A stretch of DNA of 52,500 nt from an uncultured Mesonia sp. (GCA_947499595.1 CANMOY010000012.1:1-52500), one strand, 5' to 3'. Positions 45,536-52,366 are shown, counted from the stretch's first letter. A program made the numbers and translations. Notes: generated by a model not told the origin, from the letters alone.

Positions 45536-45618
45536 GGAGAGGTGGCAGAGTGGTAATGCAGCAGCCTGCTAAGCTGTCATCCTTTTTGGATGCCCGGGTT
45601 CGAATCCCGGTCTCTCCG
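45536..45618 (+). tRNA. tRNA-Ser(GCT)
   Basis: A class II tRNA. The acceptor GGAGAGG pairs with TCTCTCC (one G-U). The anticodon stem GCAGC/GCTGT holds loop CTGCTAA with anticodon GCT (45568-45570). The long variable arm CATCC-TTTTT-GGATG is diagnostic of Ser. The T arm CCGGGTTCGAATCCCGG is perfect. CCA is not encoded. Confidence 0.95.
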
Positions 45619-45629
45619 CAAAAAAAATG

Positions 45630-45660
45630 TTTGTGAGTTTAAAAAATAGTTTTATATTTG
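45630..45660 (+). promoter_or_regulatory. Promoter of tRNA-Pro
   Basis: TTTG (45630-45633), 19 bases, then TATATTTG (45653-45660), between the two tRNA genes. Each tRNA thus seems to have its own promoter. Confidence 0.75.
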
Positions 45661-45679
45661 CAAACCCAAATACACCACT

Positions 45680-45754
45680 CGGGGTGTAGCGTAGCCCGGT
45701 CATCGCGCCTGCTTTGGGAGCAGGAGGTCGCAGGTTCGAATCCTGCCACCCCGA
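45680..45754 (+). tRNA. tRNA-Pro(TGG)
   Basis: The acceptor CGGGGTG pairs perfectly with CACCCCG. The anticodon arm CCTGC-TTTGGGA-GCAGG has anticodon TGG (45715-45717), and the T arm GCAGGTTCGAATCCTGC is perfect. The discriminator is A and CCA is not encoded. The integrated element begins about 100 bases downstream. Confidence 0.95.
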
Positions 45755-45789
45755 CTTTTCATATTTATAAATAATTATAAATAGCACTA

Positions 45790-45830
45790 AAAAGACCTGT
45801 AAGTCATTGATTTACAGGTCTTTTCTGTTT
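45790..45830 (+). terminator. Terminator after tRNA-Pro
   Basis: AAAAGACCTGTAA (45790-45802) and TTACAGGTCTTTT (45812-45824) are perfect inverted complements around a 9-base loop, followed by more T. It can act on both strands. Confidence 0.85.
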
Positions 45831-45844
45831 TGGTGAAGTTAAGA

Positions 45845-45872
45845 ACTTTCTATTTAGTAATAAATAGAAAGT
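45845..45872. repeat. Palindrome bordering the 12-bp array
   Basis: ACTTTCTATTTA (45845-45856), GTAA, TAAATAGAAAGT (45861-45872): a perfect 12-bp dyad directly before the array. A third copy of ACTTTCTATTTA lies after the array at 46167-46178, so the array is bracketed by direct copies. Confidence 0.8.
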
Positions 45873-45873
45873 G

Positions 45874-46101
45874 ACCTATTCGGTTACCTATTCGGTTACC
45901 TATTCGGTTACCTATTCGGTTACCTATTCGGTTACCTATTCGGTTACCTATTCGGTTACCCATTCGGTTACCTATTCGGTTACCTATTCGGTTACCTATT
46001 CGGTTACCCATTCGGTTACCCATTCGGTTACCCATTCGGTTACCCATTCGGTTACCTATTCGGTTACCTATTCGGTTACCCATTCGGTTACCTATTCGGT
46101 T
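45874..46101. repeat. Nineteen tandem 12-bp repeats
   Basis: Exactly 228 bases made of 19 units of ACCTATTCGGTT. The only variation is T or C at the fourth base (C in units 8, 12-15 and 18). Each junction forms GGTTACC, an odd-centred dyad, repeated every 12 bases. The array keeps several frames open on both strands, so the open frames across it (RIGN or TYSV repeats) are not credible genes. It lies between tRNA-Pro and the recombinase gene. Confidence 0.95.
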
Positions 46102-46255
46102 ACCTCTTTTTGATTTATTTTTAAAGATGCCATTTGTGCCAAACAACTTAAAATCAAAAAACAACAACTTTCTATTTATCAAAAAATCTATATATTTACA
46201 ATTGAATTAAAAATAGGCCGACTTTCCATTCAACCTATTTCTATAAATTCTTTTG

Positions 46256-46271
46256 CTTGTTTTGAGACTTT
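46256..46271 (+). promoter_or_regulatory. 16-bp shared regulatory sequence, copy 1 (before recombinase)
   Basis: CTTGTTTTGAGACTTT ends 27 bases before the recombinase ATG. Its exact reverse complement lies at 48493-48508, before the excisionase-type gene. Confidence 0.6.
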
Positions 46272-46294
46272 TCGATTAATCCTCTAATCGAAAA
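46269..46294. promoter_or_regulatory. Inverted repeat just before the recombinase start
   Basis: TTTTCGATTA (46269-46278) and TAATCGAAAA (46285-46294) form a perfect 10-bp dyad, 4 bases before the ATG at 46299. It could be an operator or a translation-blocking hairpin. Confidence 0.55.
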
Positions 46295-46298
46295 AGTT

Positions 46299-47519
46299 AT
46301 GTTACCAAAAGTCACCACCTTAGCCTGGGTTAAAAAGGCAAAACCAGACTCTTTAAATCAAGTTCCGATTTATTTAAGAATCACCAAAAATCGAAAAAGA
46401 GTAGAGATCAGCTTAGGGATTAAAATTAAGCTAGAACAATGGAACGCCAAAGCTCAAAAAGCGAAAGGCAATTCTATAGATTCGCGAAAAATCAATAATG
46501 CAATCGATAAAGCCAAATCTAAAATTGCAACAATCTGTGAGGAAATTGAGCGCCAAGGCGAATTTCTCACACCAATACTGGTTAAGAATATATACCTTGG
46601 TCTTGATGTAAAATATGAAACACTCAATCAGCTTATAAACTACCATCAGCAAAAAATGAAAGCGACTTTGAAGAAAGGAACGCTTAAAAACTATTACACT
46701 ACCCAAAGGTATCTAAACGAGTTTGTGAGGCTAAAACACAAATCTACAGATGTCTATATCAAACAAGTCAATTATAAGTTTATGATTGATTTTGAAGATT
46801 TCCTGAGAGAGCAGGATGGCCTAAACAACAATGGCTTGATGAAGCATCTTGAAAGGCTAAAGAAGCTCATTAATTTTGCAGAGGATTTAGAGTGGATTGA
46901 AAAGAATACGGTCAAACGCTTCAAGCTAAGGTTCGATCAAGTTGATAAAGGTTACCTTACTAAAGCCGATCTTGCCAAGCTCATTAATGCAGAATTTGAA
47001 AATGACACTTTAGAAGTTGTTAAAGATGTTTTTCTTTTTGCTTGTCATACGGGTCTTGCTTATTCCGATTTAAAGAAACTTTCTAAAAATGAAATAACTT
47101 TAGGAATTGATGGTAAGAAATGGATTTATACACGCCGACAGAAAACAAATACTTCCTTAAGAATTCCGCTTTTAGAATTGCCTCTGCAAATTATTCAGAA
47201 GTATAAAGATCATCCGCGCGTTTGTAAAACCGATAATTTACTACCGGTCTTTACCAACCAACGAATGAATAAATACCTCAAGCAAATTGCTGAAGAGCTC
47301 AACATTAAACAAGCCTTAACTTCACATATCGCTAGACATACTTTTGCGACAACGGTCACTTTGTCTAATGGTGTTCCCATTGAAACAGTCTCTAAACTTT
47401 TAGGTCATACCAAGCTTTCTACTACTCAAATCTATGCTAGAATCGTTGATACAAAGGTCGCTGATGATTTGAGATGCCTAGATTCAACCCATAAATCAAG
47501 AAAAACCATAAGTCGTTAG
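46299..47519 (+). CDS. Tyrosine recombinase (integrase), IntDOT-like
   Basis: A 406-residue integrase of the Bacteroidota mobile-element type. The N-terminal arm-binding domain (1-95, VPIYLRITKNRKRVEISLGI) is followed by a core-binding SAM-like domain (about 105-205) and a catalytic domain (215-390). Catalytic residues seen are Lys282 (RRQKTN), His343 and Arg346 (TSHIARHTFA), His370 (LLGH) and the nucleophile Tyr379 (TTQIYARI). The first catalytic Arg is replaced by Ala254 in CHTGLAYSDLKKL; IntDOT also lacks Arg at this position. It should integrate and excise the surrounding element, perhaps using the 12-bp array as arm sites. Confidence 0.92.
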   Translation: MLPKVTTLAWVKKAKPDSLNQVPIYLRITKNRKRVEISLGIKIKLEQWNAKAQKAKGNSIDSRKINNAIDKAKSKIATICEEIERQGEFLTPILVKNIYLGLDVKYETLNQLINYHQQKMKATLKKGTLKNYYTTQRYLNEFVRLKHKSTDVYIKQVNYKFMIDFEDFLREQDGLNNNGLMKHLERLKKLINFAEDLEWIEKNTVKRFKLRFDQVDKGYLTKADLAKLINAEFENDTLEVVKDVFLFACHTGLAYSDLKKLSKNEITLGIDGKKWIYTRRQKTNTSLRIPLLELPLQIIQKYKDHPRVCKTDNLLPVFTNQRMNKYLKQIAEELNIKQALTSHIARHTFATTVTLSNGVPIETVSKLLGHTKLSTTQIYARIVDTKVADDLRCLDSTHKSRKTISR

Positions 47520-47595
47520 GGGGTGTATTTATTTAGTGCAAATGTTATTTAATAATATATATTTACAAATATTTATGTTAATTATACATTTTGCA

Positions 47596-48408
47596 ATGGA
47601 TTATCAGTTAATAATCGATTCTTTTCACGAGGAATTAAGTCAGATCCAGAAAAATTCGAAAGAAATTGAGAGTGAAGCAATCAAGGTTTTATCCATGTCT
47701 AAGGAATATCTTGTCAAGCTTAAGAAAAACTATTATTTAGATAAAGACAAATCTGTTCTAAAACGAACAAGATTCTTTAGGTATTTAAAACCGAATATAA
47801 CGCAGCATATTTATTTTTATAAGAAAGTAAGAAACTTCGAACTGGAGCTTTTAGGTAAATCAGCTGCAAAAGCAAATAAAATCTATGCTAAACAATTAAA
47901 GAAAATAGATAAGTTTTATGATAAACACAAAGAGTTTGTTTTCGACCTAAGATACAATCCCGATAAAGTGGATGAGCTATATTTTACCGGCAAAAGATTG
48001 ATGGCTACAAAAAATGAAAAGTATGTAAAGTCTATTTCATATGACTTTTATGAATGCTCCTATAGCGGTATTTATGCGGAGAGCCTGGCAATAGAAAAAT
48101 TTAAATCTTATCTACATAAAAGGCAACATCAAAAACAATTTGAAAAAATACAAATAGCAAACCTCGAAGTGAAACATCCTTGGACCGCTAGTACAACCGA
48201 TATTGTCGAACTCGCTTACGCGCTTTATTATTCAAAAGCAATTAATAACGGCGATACCACCATTAAGGAAATTATCCAAGCCCTGTCCGCGGCTTTTCAC
48301 GTCAAACTTCCTAAAAATTACTACCAAACCATTGATGATATTAAAAACCGAAAAGACCTTACAAAATTCATCAATAAGCTTGAATTCGCGCTGAAAAACA
48401 ATTTATAA
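47596..48408 (+). CDS. rteC: RteC-family regulator
   Basis: The ATG at 47596 gives 270 residues; an earlier in-frame ATG at 47536 adds a hydrophobic stretch not expected for this family. The C-terminal part matches RteC: KHPWTASTTDIVELAYALYY, AINNGDTTIKEIIQALSAAF, and the YQTIDDIKNRKDLTKFINKL end. In CTnDOT, RteC activates the excision operon. Here the excisionase-type gene is next downstream, so the same job is likely. The N-terminal half is rich in Lys and Tyr and predicted helical. Confidence 0.85.
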   Translation: MDYQLIIDSFHEELSQIQKNSKEIESEAIKVLSMSKEYLVKLKKNYYLDKDKSVLKRTRFFRYLKPNITQHIYFYKKVRNFELELLGKSAAKANKIYAKQLKKIDKFYDKHKEFVFDLRYNPDKVDELYFTGKRLMATKNEKYVKSISYDFYECSYSGIYAESLAIEKFKSYLHKRQHQKQFEKIQIANLEVKHPWTASTTDIVELAYALYYSKAINNGDTTIKEIIQALSAAFHVKLPKNYYQTIDDIKNRKDLTKFINKLEFALKNNL

Positions 48409-48429
48409 GCCTACTTAAATGTTAAATTT

Positions 48430-48458
48430 TCACCCGATATACACCTGATATCGGGTGA
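48430..48458. terminator. Perfect 11-bp dyad between rteC and the excisionase gene
   Basis: TCACCCGATAT (48430-48440) and ATATCGGGTGA (48448-48458) flank a 7-base loop, followed by TTTG. It may terminate rteC or act as an operator, for instance for RteC, which binds inverted repeats before the excision genes in CTnDOT. Confidence 0.55.
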
Positions 48459-48492
48459 TTTGTTGCTGCTTCCTGCTGATTTTTACTCTTGG

Positions 48493-48508
48493 AAAGTCTC
48501 AAAACAAG
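48493..48508 (-). promoter_or_regulatory. 16-bp shared regulatory sequence, copy 2 (before excisionase)
   Basis: AAAGTCTCAAAACAAG on the plus strand is the exact reverse complement of 46256-46271. It ends 21 bases before the excisionase ATG at 48530. Confidence 0.6.
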
Positions 48509-48529
48509 TATTAATCAAAATCAAACACT

Positions 48530-48796
48530 ATGAACGCAGAAATTGTAACAACAAAACACTTAACAGATCTGAAAAATGATCTTCTCAAGAAGTTAAACGA
48601 AATTGAGCTCAATCAGAAAAAAGGGATTAAAAAACGCTGGCTAAGAACCGAAGAAGCAGCGGAGTACCTCAACATTTCTAAACCTACTTTGCTGAATTAC
48701 AGAGTGAATAATGTCATTCCTTCTAGTAAGATTGGTGGCTCGTATTATTATGATGTTGAGCAAATTGATAAACTTTTAACCGATAATAAAATTTAG
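48530..48796 (+). CDS. Excisionase-type helix-turn-helix protein
   Basis: An 88-residue DNA-binding protein. A charged helix (1-38) precedes a MerR/excisionase-type winged HTH (about 39-85): RWLRTEEAAEYLNISKPTLL, then NVIPSSKIGGSYYYDVEQID. This is the form of the Xis-like genes in Bacteroidota conjugative transposons. It probably directs the recombinase towards excision. It starts a cluster with the next two genes (4 bases to the next start). Confidence 0.88.
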   Translation: MNAEIVTTKHLTDLKNDLLKKLNEIELNQKKGIKKRWLRTEEAAEYLNISKPTLLNYRVNNVIPSSKIGGSYYYDVEQIDKLLTDNKI

Positions 48797-48800
48797 TCTC

Positions 48801-49466
48801 ATGAACTACATCGAACACCTCAACCAGGCGTTCCGGAAGATTCATGAGGATACCAGGCTCAGGCCCACGCATATTTCACTTTACATGGCCCTGTTTCAGT
48901 TTGCCAATGCAAGCAGATTCAAAACCGAATTCCAAGCAGGGCGAGAGGAGCTTATGCAGTATTCAAAAATAGGTTCTACAAAAACCTATTACAAATGCCT
49001 GAACGAACTTCAGAAGTGGAATTACATCCGCTATTATCCGTCCAAGAACGTCTATCAAAGCAGTCGCTTTAGCTTAGGTAATTTTTACCCAAAAGCTAAA
49101 CAAGCGGTAAACAAGCAGGAAACAAGTGGTAAACATGTACTACCACCATTTATAAACATATATAAACTATATAAAGATTATAAATCTTATAAACAGCTTA
49201 AGCTGAATTTTAAAAATGAAGTCATCCACTTTTTTAAAAAAGAAGATCAATCAAGCAAGCTTGATTTAATAATGGAGGCAGAAAAGTTTATCGCGTATTA
49301 TGAGAAGCTTAATTGGAACATAGCAGGGGTAAAACCAATCACAAATTGGCAACCCCTGGCTAAGAAGTGGCTGACCTCGGCCAAAGGTTTTCAGCAGTTT
49401 AATCAAAAAGGTATCGATAATAATCATCAACTCAACCAAAACAAAATGTACAATGAACCACTCTAA
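48801..49466 (+). CDS. Winged-helix protein of the mobile element, possibly replication-related
   Basis: A 221-residue soluble protein. The N-terminal 110 residues read like a winged HTH (RPTHISLYMALFQFANASRF, FQAGREELMQYSKIGSTKTY, KCLNELQKWNYIRYYPSKNV), as in plasmid replication initiators and DnaD-like proteins. The C-terminal half is Lys-rich with a helical segment (LIMEAEKFIAYYEKLNWNIA) and a Trp-containing end resembling DnaD tails. It overlaps the start of the AAA+ ATPase gene by 14 bases, so the two products probably work together. A role in element replication or regulation is inferred. Confidence 0.65.
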   Translation: MNYIEHLNQAFRKIHEDTRLRPTHISLYMALFQFANASRFKTEFQAGREELMQYSKIGSTKTYYKCLNELQKWNYIRYYPSKNVYQSSRFSLGNFYPKAKQAVNKQETSGKHVLPPFINIYKLYKDYKSYKQLKLNFKNEVIHFFKKEDQSSKLDLIMEAEKFIAYYEKLNWNIAGVKPITNWQPLAKKWLTSAKGFQQFNQKGIDNNHQLNQNKMYNEPL

Positions 49467-50145
49467 TCCTATAGGTAAACTTATTAAGGCGGCCAATAAC
49501 CAAGAGTTTTGCCTTGCCATAAAACACGATAATCATTTTCATTATAGCCTAAAACAAGTGGTTGCTTTCTTAACCGCGAAAGGCAAAGAACGCTTTGGGA
49601 GCCATTTTAAAATTCATTCATCCGATTACGAACTGATTTACAAACTCTGCGTACTTATGATCCAAGATAAGCGCAACGCCAAAAGGTTACACCTCAACCT
49701 CAACAAAGGTGTTTTGCTATCTGGCCCCGTTGGGGTGGGTAAAACTTCGCTTATGCAGCTTATGCCAGAAATATGCTACCAAAAACCCGAATACCAAATG
49801 GTAACGGCGCGCGAAATTACCTTCGCTTATAATGAACATGGGAGTAAGATCATCTCTCAATACGGCAATCAAAAGACCTATTGCTTTGATGATCTCGGCC
49901 TAGAGCCAACGGGTCGTTTCTATGGTAAAGATACAAACGTAATGGCTGAGGTGCTGCTTAGCAGACACGAGTTTTATTCCAACCACAGAACTAAACCTAA
50001 GTTTTTTACAAAGAGAATGACGCATATTACCACCAACCTAAACGCTAGTGAAATAGAAGAGCGCTACGGCAAACGCGTGCGATCAAAGCTCAGAGAAATG
50101 CTCAACCTCATCGCATTTCATCCCCATACCCAAGACAAAAGATAA
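49453..50145 (+). CDS. DnaC/IstB-like AAA+ ATPase
   Basis: A 230-residue ATPase. Walker A is SGPVGVGKTS (90-99), Walker B is CFDDLG (144-149), and the sensor region THITTNLNASEIEERYGKRV followed by RSKLREM matches the DnaC/IstB helicase-loader group. The first 80 residues contain no recognised domain. It could load a helicase for replication of the excised element or assist transposition. It overlaps the winged-helix gene. Confidence 0.82.
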   Translation: MNHSNPIGKLIKAANNQEFCLAIKHDNHFHYSLKQVVAFLTAKGKERFGSHFKIHSSDYELIYKLCVLMIQDKRNAKRLHLNLNKGVLLSGPVGVGKTSLMQLMPEICYQKPEYQMVTAREITFAYNEHGSKIISQYGNQKTYCFDDLGLEPTGRFYGKDTNVMAEVLLSRHEFYSNHRTKPKFFTKRMTHITTNLNASEIEERYGKRVRSKLREMLNLIAFHPHTQDKR

Positions 50146-50174
50146 TTATTAGCCAACTACTAAAATCAAATAAA

Positions 50175-50849
50175 ATGATACAGATTTCAATCAAAACCGA
50201 ATTAAAAAAACAAGTCATTTATAACAATCCACAACATTTTTGGAGCTGGTTCCGCCAGCATATATACATGGTTCAAAACTACCCCTCTCAAAGTGCAATA
50301 AAGGAATTTATGAACGCTTTTAATTTACATCTTAACTATTACTGCAAAGATTTGTCCTTTACCGTTAGTTTTGTAAATGAGCAAATTTTTATAAATTTTT
50401 ATGCCAGAGGAAACCCAATTTTTATAGAAGCTATTGTAGCTTTAGTTCAAAAAGCACCAAAGTTAGAAGGACTTGAAATTACTGCCTTTGAAGAAGCCGA
50501 TATTTCAGCAGATGATATCAAAAACGACTCCATTAGCATCAAAACAAATAATATAAAATTCCAGTTCGCTGAGCTTACTTATTTTATAAATGAATTTTGT
50601 GAAGAATCAAGAAGTTATGCCGTAATGATATACTGCCCAGAATATGTCTTTATCCAAGATACAGCAAGCCTTATCAATCAAATTTATGAACACTTAGTTC
50701 GTTTTTTAGGAGAGCAATTCATTTACCAGAAAATACTTGATTTCAGTTTTGTGAAATCACCATTTCCAGGGGTAGGGGAGCCAATAGCATATTTAAAACA
50801 AGACCTTGAAAACGGTATCACCTGCTTCTTAAATACGCACAAAACCTAG
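50175..50849 (+). CDS. Hypothetical protein of the mobile element
   Basis: A 224-residue protein without signal peptide or membrane span; mixed alpha/beta composition and acidic. No family was recognised. It follows the ATPase gene by 29 bases and is probably the last gene of the excisionase-led cluster. Recognisable segments such as NPQHFWSWFRQHIYMVQNYP and DFSFVKSPFPGVGEPIAYLK gave no lead. Confidence 0.65.
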   Translation: MIQISIKTELKKQVIYNNPQHFWSWFRQHIYMVQNYPSQSAIKEFMNAFNLHLNYYCKDLSFTVSFVNEQIFINFYARGNPIFIEAIVALVQKAPKLEGLEITAFEEADISADDIKNDSISIKTNNIKFQFAELTYFINEFCEESRSYAVMIYCPEYVFIQDTASLINQIYEHLVRFLGEQFIYQKILDFSFVKSPFPGVGEPIAYLKQDLENGITCFLNTHKT

Positions 50850-50959
50850 CGATATTTGATAAATACCACGGTATATATTAAAATATATAGAAAAAGTTAT
50901 ATATTTTTGGGAATACAAACAAATTGCTCTTACTGGTGCTCGATTTTAAAGTGTTCTCC

Positions 50960-50980
50960 TTGACTTAAAATTTAAGTCAA
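50960..50980. promoter_or_regulatory. Perfect 21-bp palindrome
   Basis: TTGACTTAAA (50960-50969), A, TTTAAGTCAA (50971-50980). It is not followed by a T run, so an operator or recombination site is more likely than a terminator. It marks the border between the element's replication-like genes and the single-gene units. Confidence 0.5.
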
Positions 50981-50999
50981 TCTCGACAGGCTACTCGTG

Positions 51000-51095
51000 A
51001 ACCTAATGGATTTCCCCTCTAATAACCTTATTGGGCATTTTCCAATAAAAAGTTTTATTAAAAGTGTATATTTGAGTTGATATAACGAGTTGGCA
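51000..51095 (+). repeat. ~95-bp promoter-bearing repeat, copy 1
   Basis: This aligns with 51670-51764 at roughly 75-80% by eye and is nearly identical in its last 50 bases. It contains TATATTTG (51067-51074), a -7 promoter box, and ends in GTTGGCA (51089-51095). Confidence 0.75.
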
Positions 51096-51100
51096 GTAAT

Positions 51101-51592
51101 TTGAAAAATAAAATACACACATATTTATCATTGTTATTTCTGCTCATTTTGATAAGTTGTGGTGGACTGAAAAATAATTCAAATTCTGAAAATAACAATT
51201 TAGAAATAATCAGTCAAAAAATTGAAAGCATCGATTCTTTAAACATTCAAATTGTTTACAAAGAATTAAACGGCTGCATAGATTTAAGAATTGGCAGAAT
51301 AAATATAAAAACAAATGATGAAAAGTTTGTTTTTAGTCATATACCCACTGGAGAAAAAGCAAACATTGAGTATTTCTATGGAAAAAACAATGGATTAATT
51401 GATTTCATTATTGATTTTGAAAAAAAAGGTAAAGACTCAAAATTAATATGTGGTGGAATTTCTGGTGGAACAATGTATGAAGTTAATTTAAAAATAAATG
51501 ATGAAAAAACAAAATTTGGATTTTGTAGAGTAGAATTCGACGGAATAAACAAATTGATAAACCAAATTGAAACACTGAAACAAAAAAACTAA
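51101..51592 (+). CDS. Small lipoprotein in a bracketed single-gene unit
   Basis: A 163-residue lipoprotein starting at TTG (51101); no ATG or GTG fits, and residues 1-20 form a good lipoprotein signal (LLFLLILISCGG, Cys20). The mature part has no recognised domain; it shows Cys residues in LNGCIDLRIG, LICGGISGGT and GFCRVEF. The start codon lies 5 bases after GTTGGCA, and TGCCAAC follows the stop codon directly (51593-51599), so the ORF is framed by an inverted 7-bp pair. It has its own promoter on the repeat upstream. Confidence 0.65.
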   Translation: MKNKIHTYLSLLFLLILISCGGLKNNSNSENNNLEIISQKIESIDSLNIQIVYKELNGCIDLRIGRINIKTNDEKFVFSHIPTGEKANIEYFYGKNNGLIDFIIDFEKKGKDSKLICGGISGGTMYEVNLKINDEKTKFGFCRVEFDGINKLINQIETLKQKN

Positions 51593-51610
51593 TGCCAACC
51601 CCCGCTGCTG

Positions 51611-51625
51611 CGCGATTGCATCGCG
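51611..51625. repeat. Hairpin in the spacer between single-gene units
   Basis: CGCGAT-TGC-ATCGCG is a perfect 6-bp stem in a GC-rich segment (51600-51632) that differs from the AT-rich surroundings. It follows the closing TGCCAAC. Confidence 0.6.
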
Positions 51626-51669
51626 TTGCGTGCCTCATAAACTAAGTCTGCCTAGATAGGTTAATGCTA

Positions 51670-51764
51670 AACCTAGTAGATTTTTCTCCCAAAACCTTGT
51701 TACACTTTATCCAATAAAAAATTGTATTAAAAGTGTATATTTGAGATGATATAACGAGTTGGCA
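51670..51764 (+). repeat. ~95-bp promoter-bearing repeat, copy 2
   Basis: Second copy of the repeat at 51000-51095, with -7 box TATATTTG (51736-51743) and ending in GTTGGCA (51758-51764). It precedes the next single gene by 15 bases. Confidence 0.75.
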
Positions 51765-51779
51765 AACAGTTAAAAAAAA

Positions 51780-52226
51780 ATGACTTTTGAAAAAATAATC
51801 ATAATCCTCGGACTTTTAATCGGAATTTTTCTTTTTAAAAAAACCAAACCTGATTATTTAAAAGCAATTTTAATCGGACTGATTTTAGTTTTCGTCCTGA
51901 CTTTTTTCCCGCAAAAACTTCCGACAAACATTTCATTCTACAGCTTTGGATTGCTGACTTTCATTTTCACAATTCTCAGCGGATTAAAAAAGAAATGGTT
52001 TAATTTGATAATCGGATTTTTTGCATTCATTTCTTTTGTTTCCGCAGCACTTGAATTTCCATACGCAAACGAATTAAAATTACTAATGATAATCCCGATA
52101 ATAAGCTATTTTTGGACTTTAAAAAAATTGATTATTTATAAAAACGCTCTTTCGATTTCTACAATTTTAGTTGCTTATGAACTGACGGAATTTTTAAAAA
52201 TGACAATAAAATGGTTTAGCGGATAA
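51780..52226 (+). CDS. Small polytopic membrane protein in a bracketed single-gene unit
   Basis: A 148-residue membrane protein with about five hydrophobic helices (IIIILGLLIGIFLF, AILIGLILVFVLTFF, FYSFGLLTFIFTILSG, LIIGFFAFISFVSAA, LLMIIPIISYFWTL) and short Lys-rich loops. No family was recognised. It starts 15 bases after GTTGGCA, and TGCCAAC lies 11 bases after the stop (52238-52244). Its promoter is on the upstream repeat. Confidence 0.6.
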   Translation: MTFEKIIIILGLLIGIFLFKKTKPDYLKAILIGLILVFVLTFFPQKLPTNISFYSFGLLTFIFTILSGLKKKWFNLIIGFFAFISFVSAALEFPYANELKLLMIIPIISYFWTLKKLIIYKNALSISTILVAYELTEFLKMTIKWFSG

Positions 52227-52366
52227 AAAAACCGATTTGCCAACATCGGCTATAAAAAATAGCTGCTGAGTTTCTAAACCGAAAGTTTTTGTACATTTAA
52301 AAAATCTTTGGCTACTCCGACAAGTTTGCGCTGGTTTTTCCGCTACTTTCCATAGCCAGAACCGTC

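Noticed and set aside
45680-45754. tRNA-Pro 3' end as proven attachment site
   Set aside because: The element lies next to it, but no second copy of the tRNA 3' end was found in the window, so attachment there cannot be claimed.
45874-46101. CRISPR array
   Set aside because: The repeats are 12 bp and directly adjoining, without spacers, and no cas gene is present.
45850-46182. 110-residue minus-strand frame with RIGN/RMGN repeats, and the plus-strand TYSV-repeat frame
   Set aside because: Both are by-products of a 12-bp repeat that has no stop in several frames. There is no start context, signal or codon bias supporting a protein.
51593-51764. Integron attC site between the two single-gene units
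   Set aside because: TGCCAAC and GTTGGCA share only AAC/GTT with the RYYYAAC/GTTRRRY consensus, the spacer is longer than typical, and no integron integrase is in the window.
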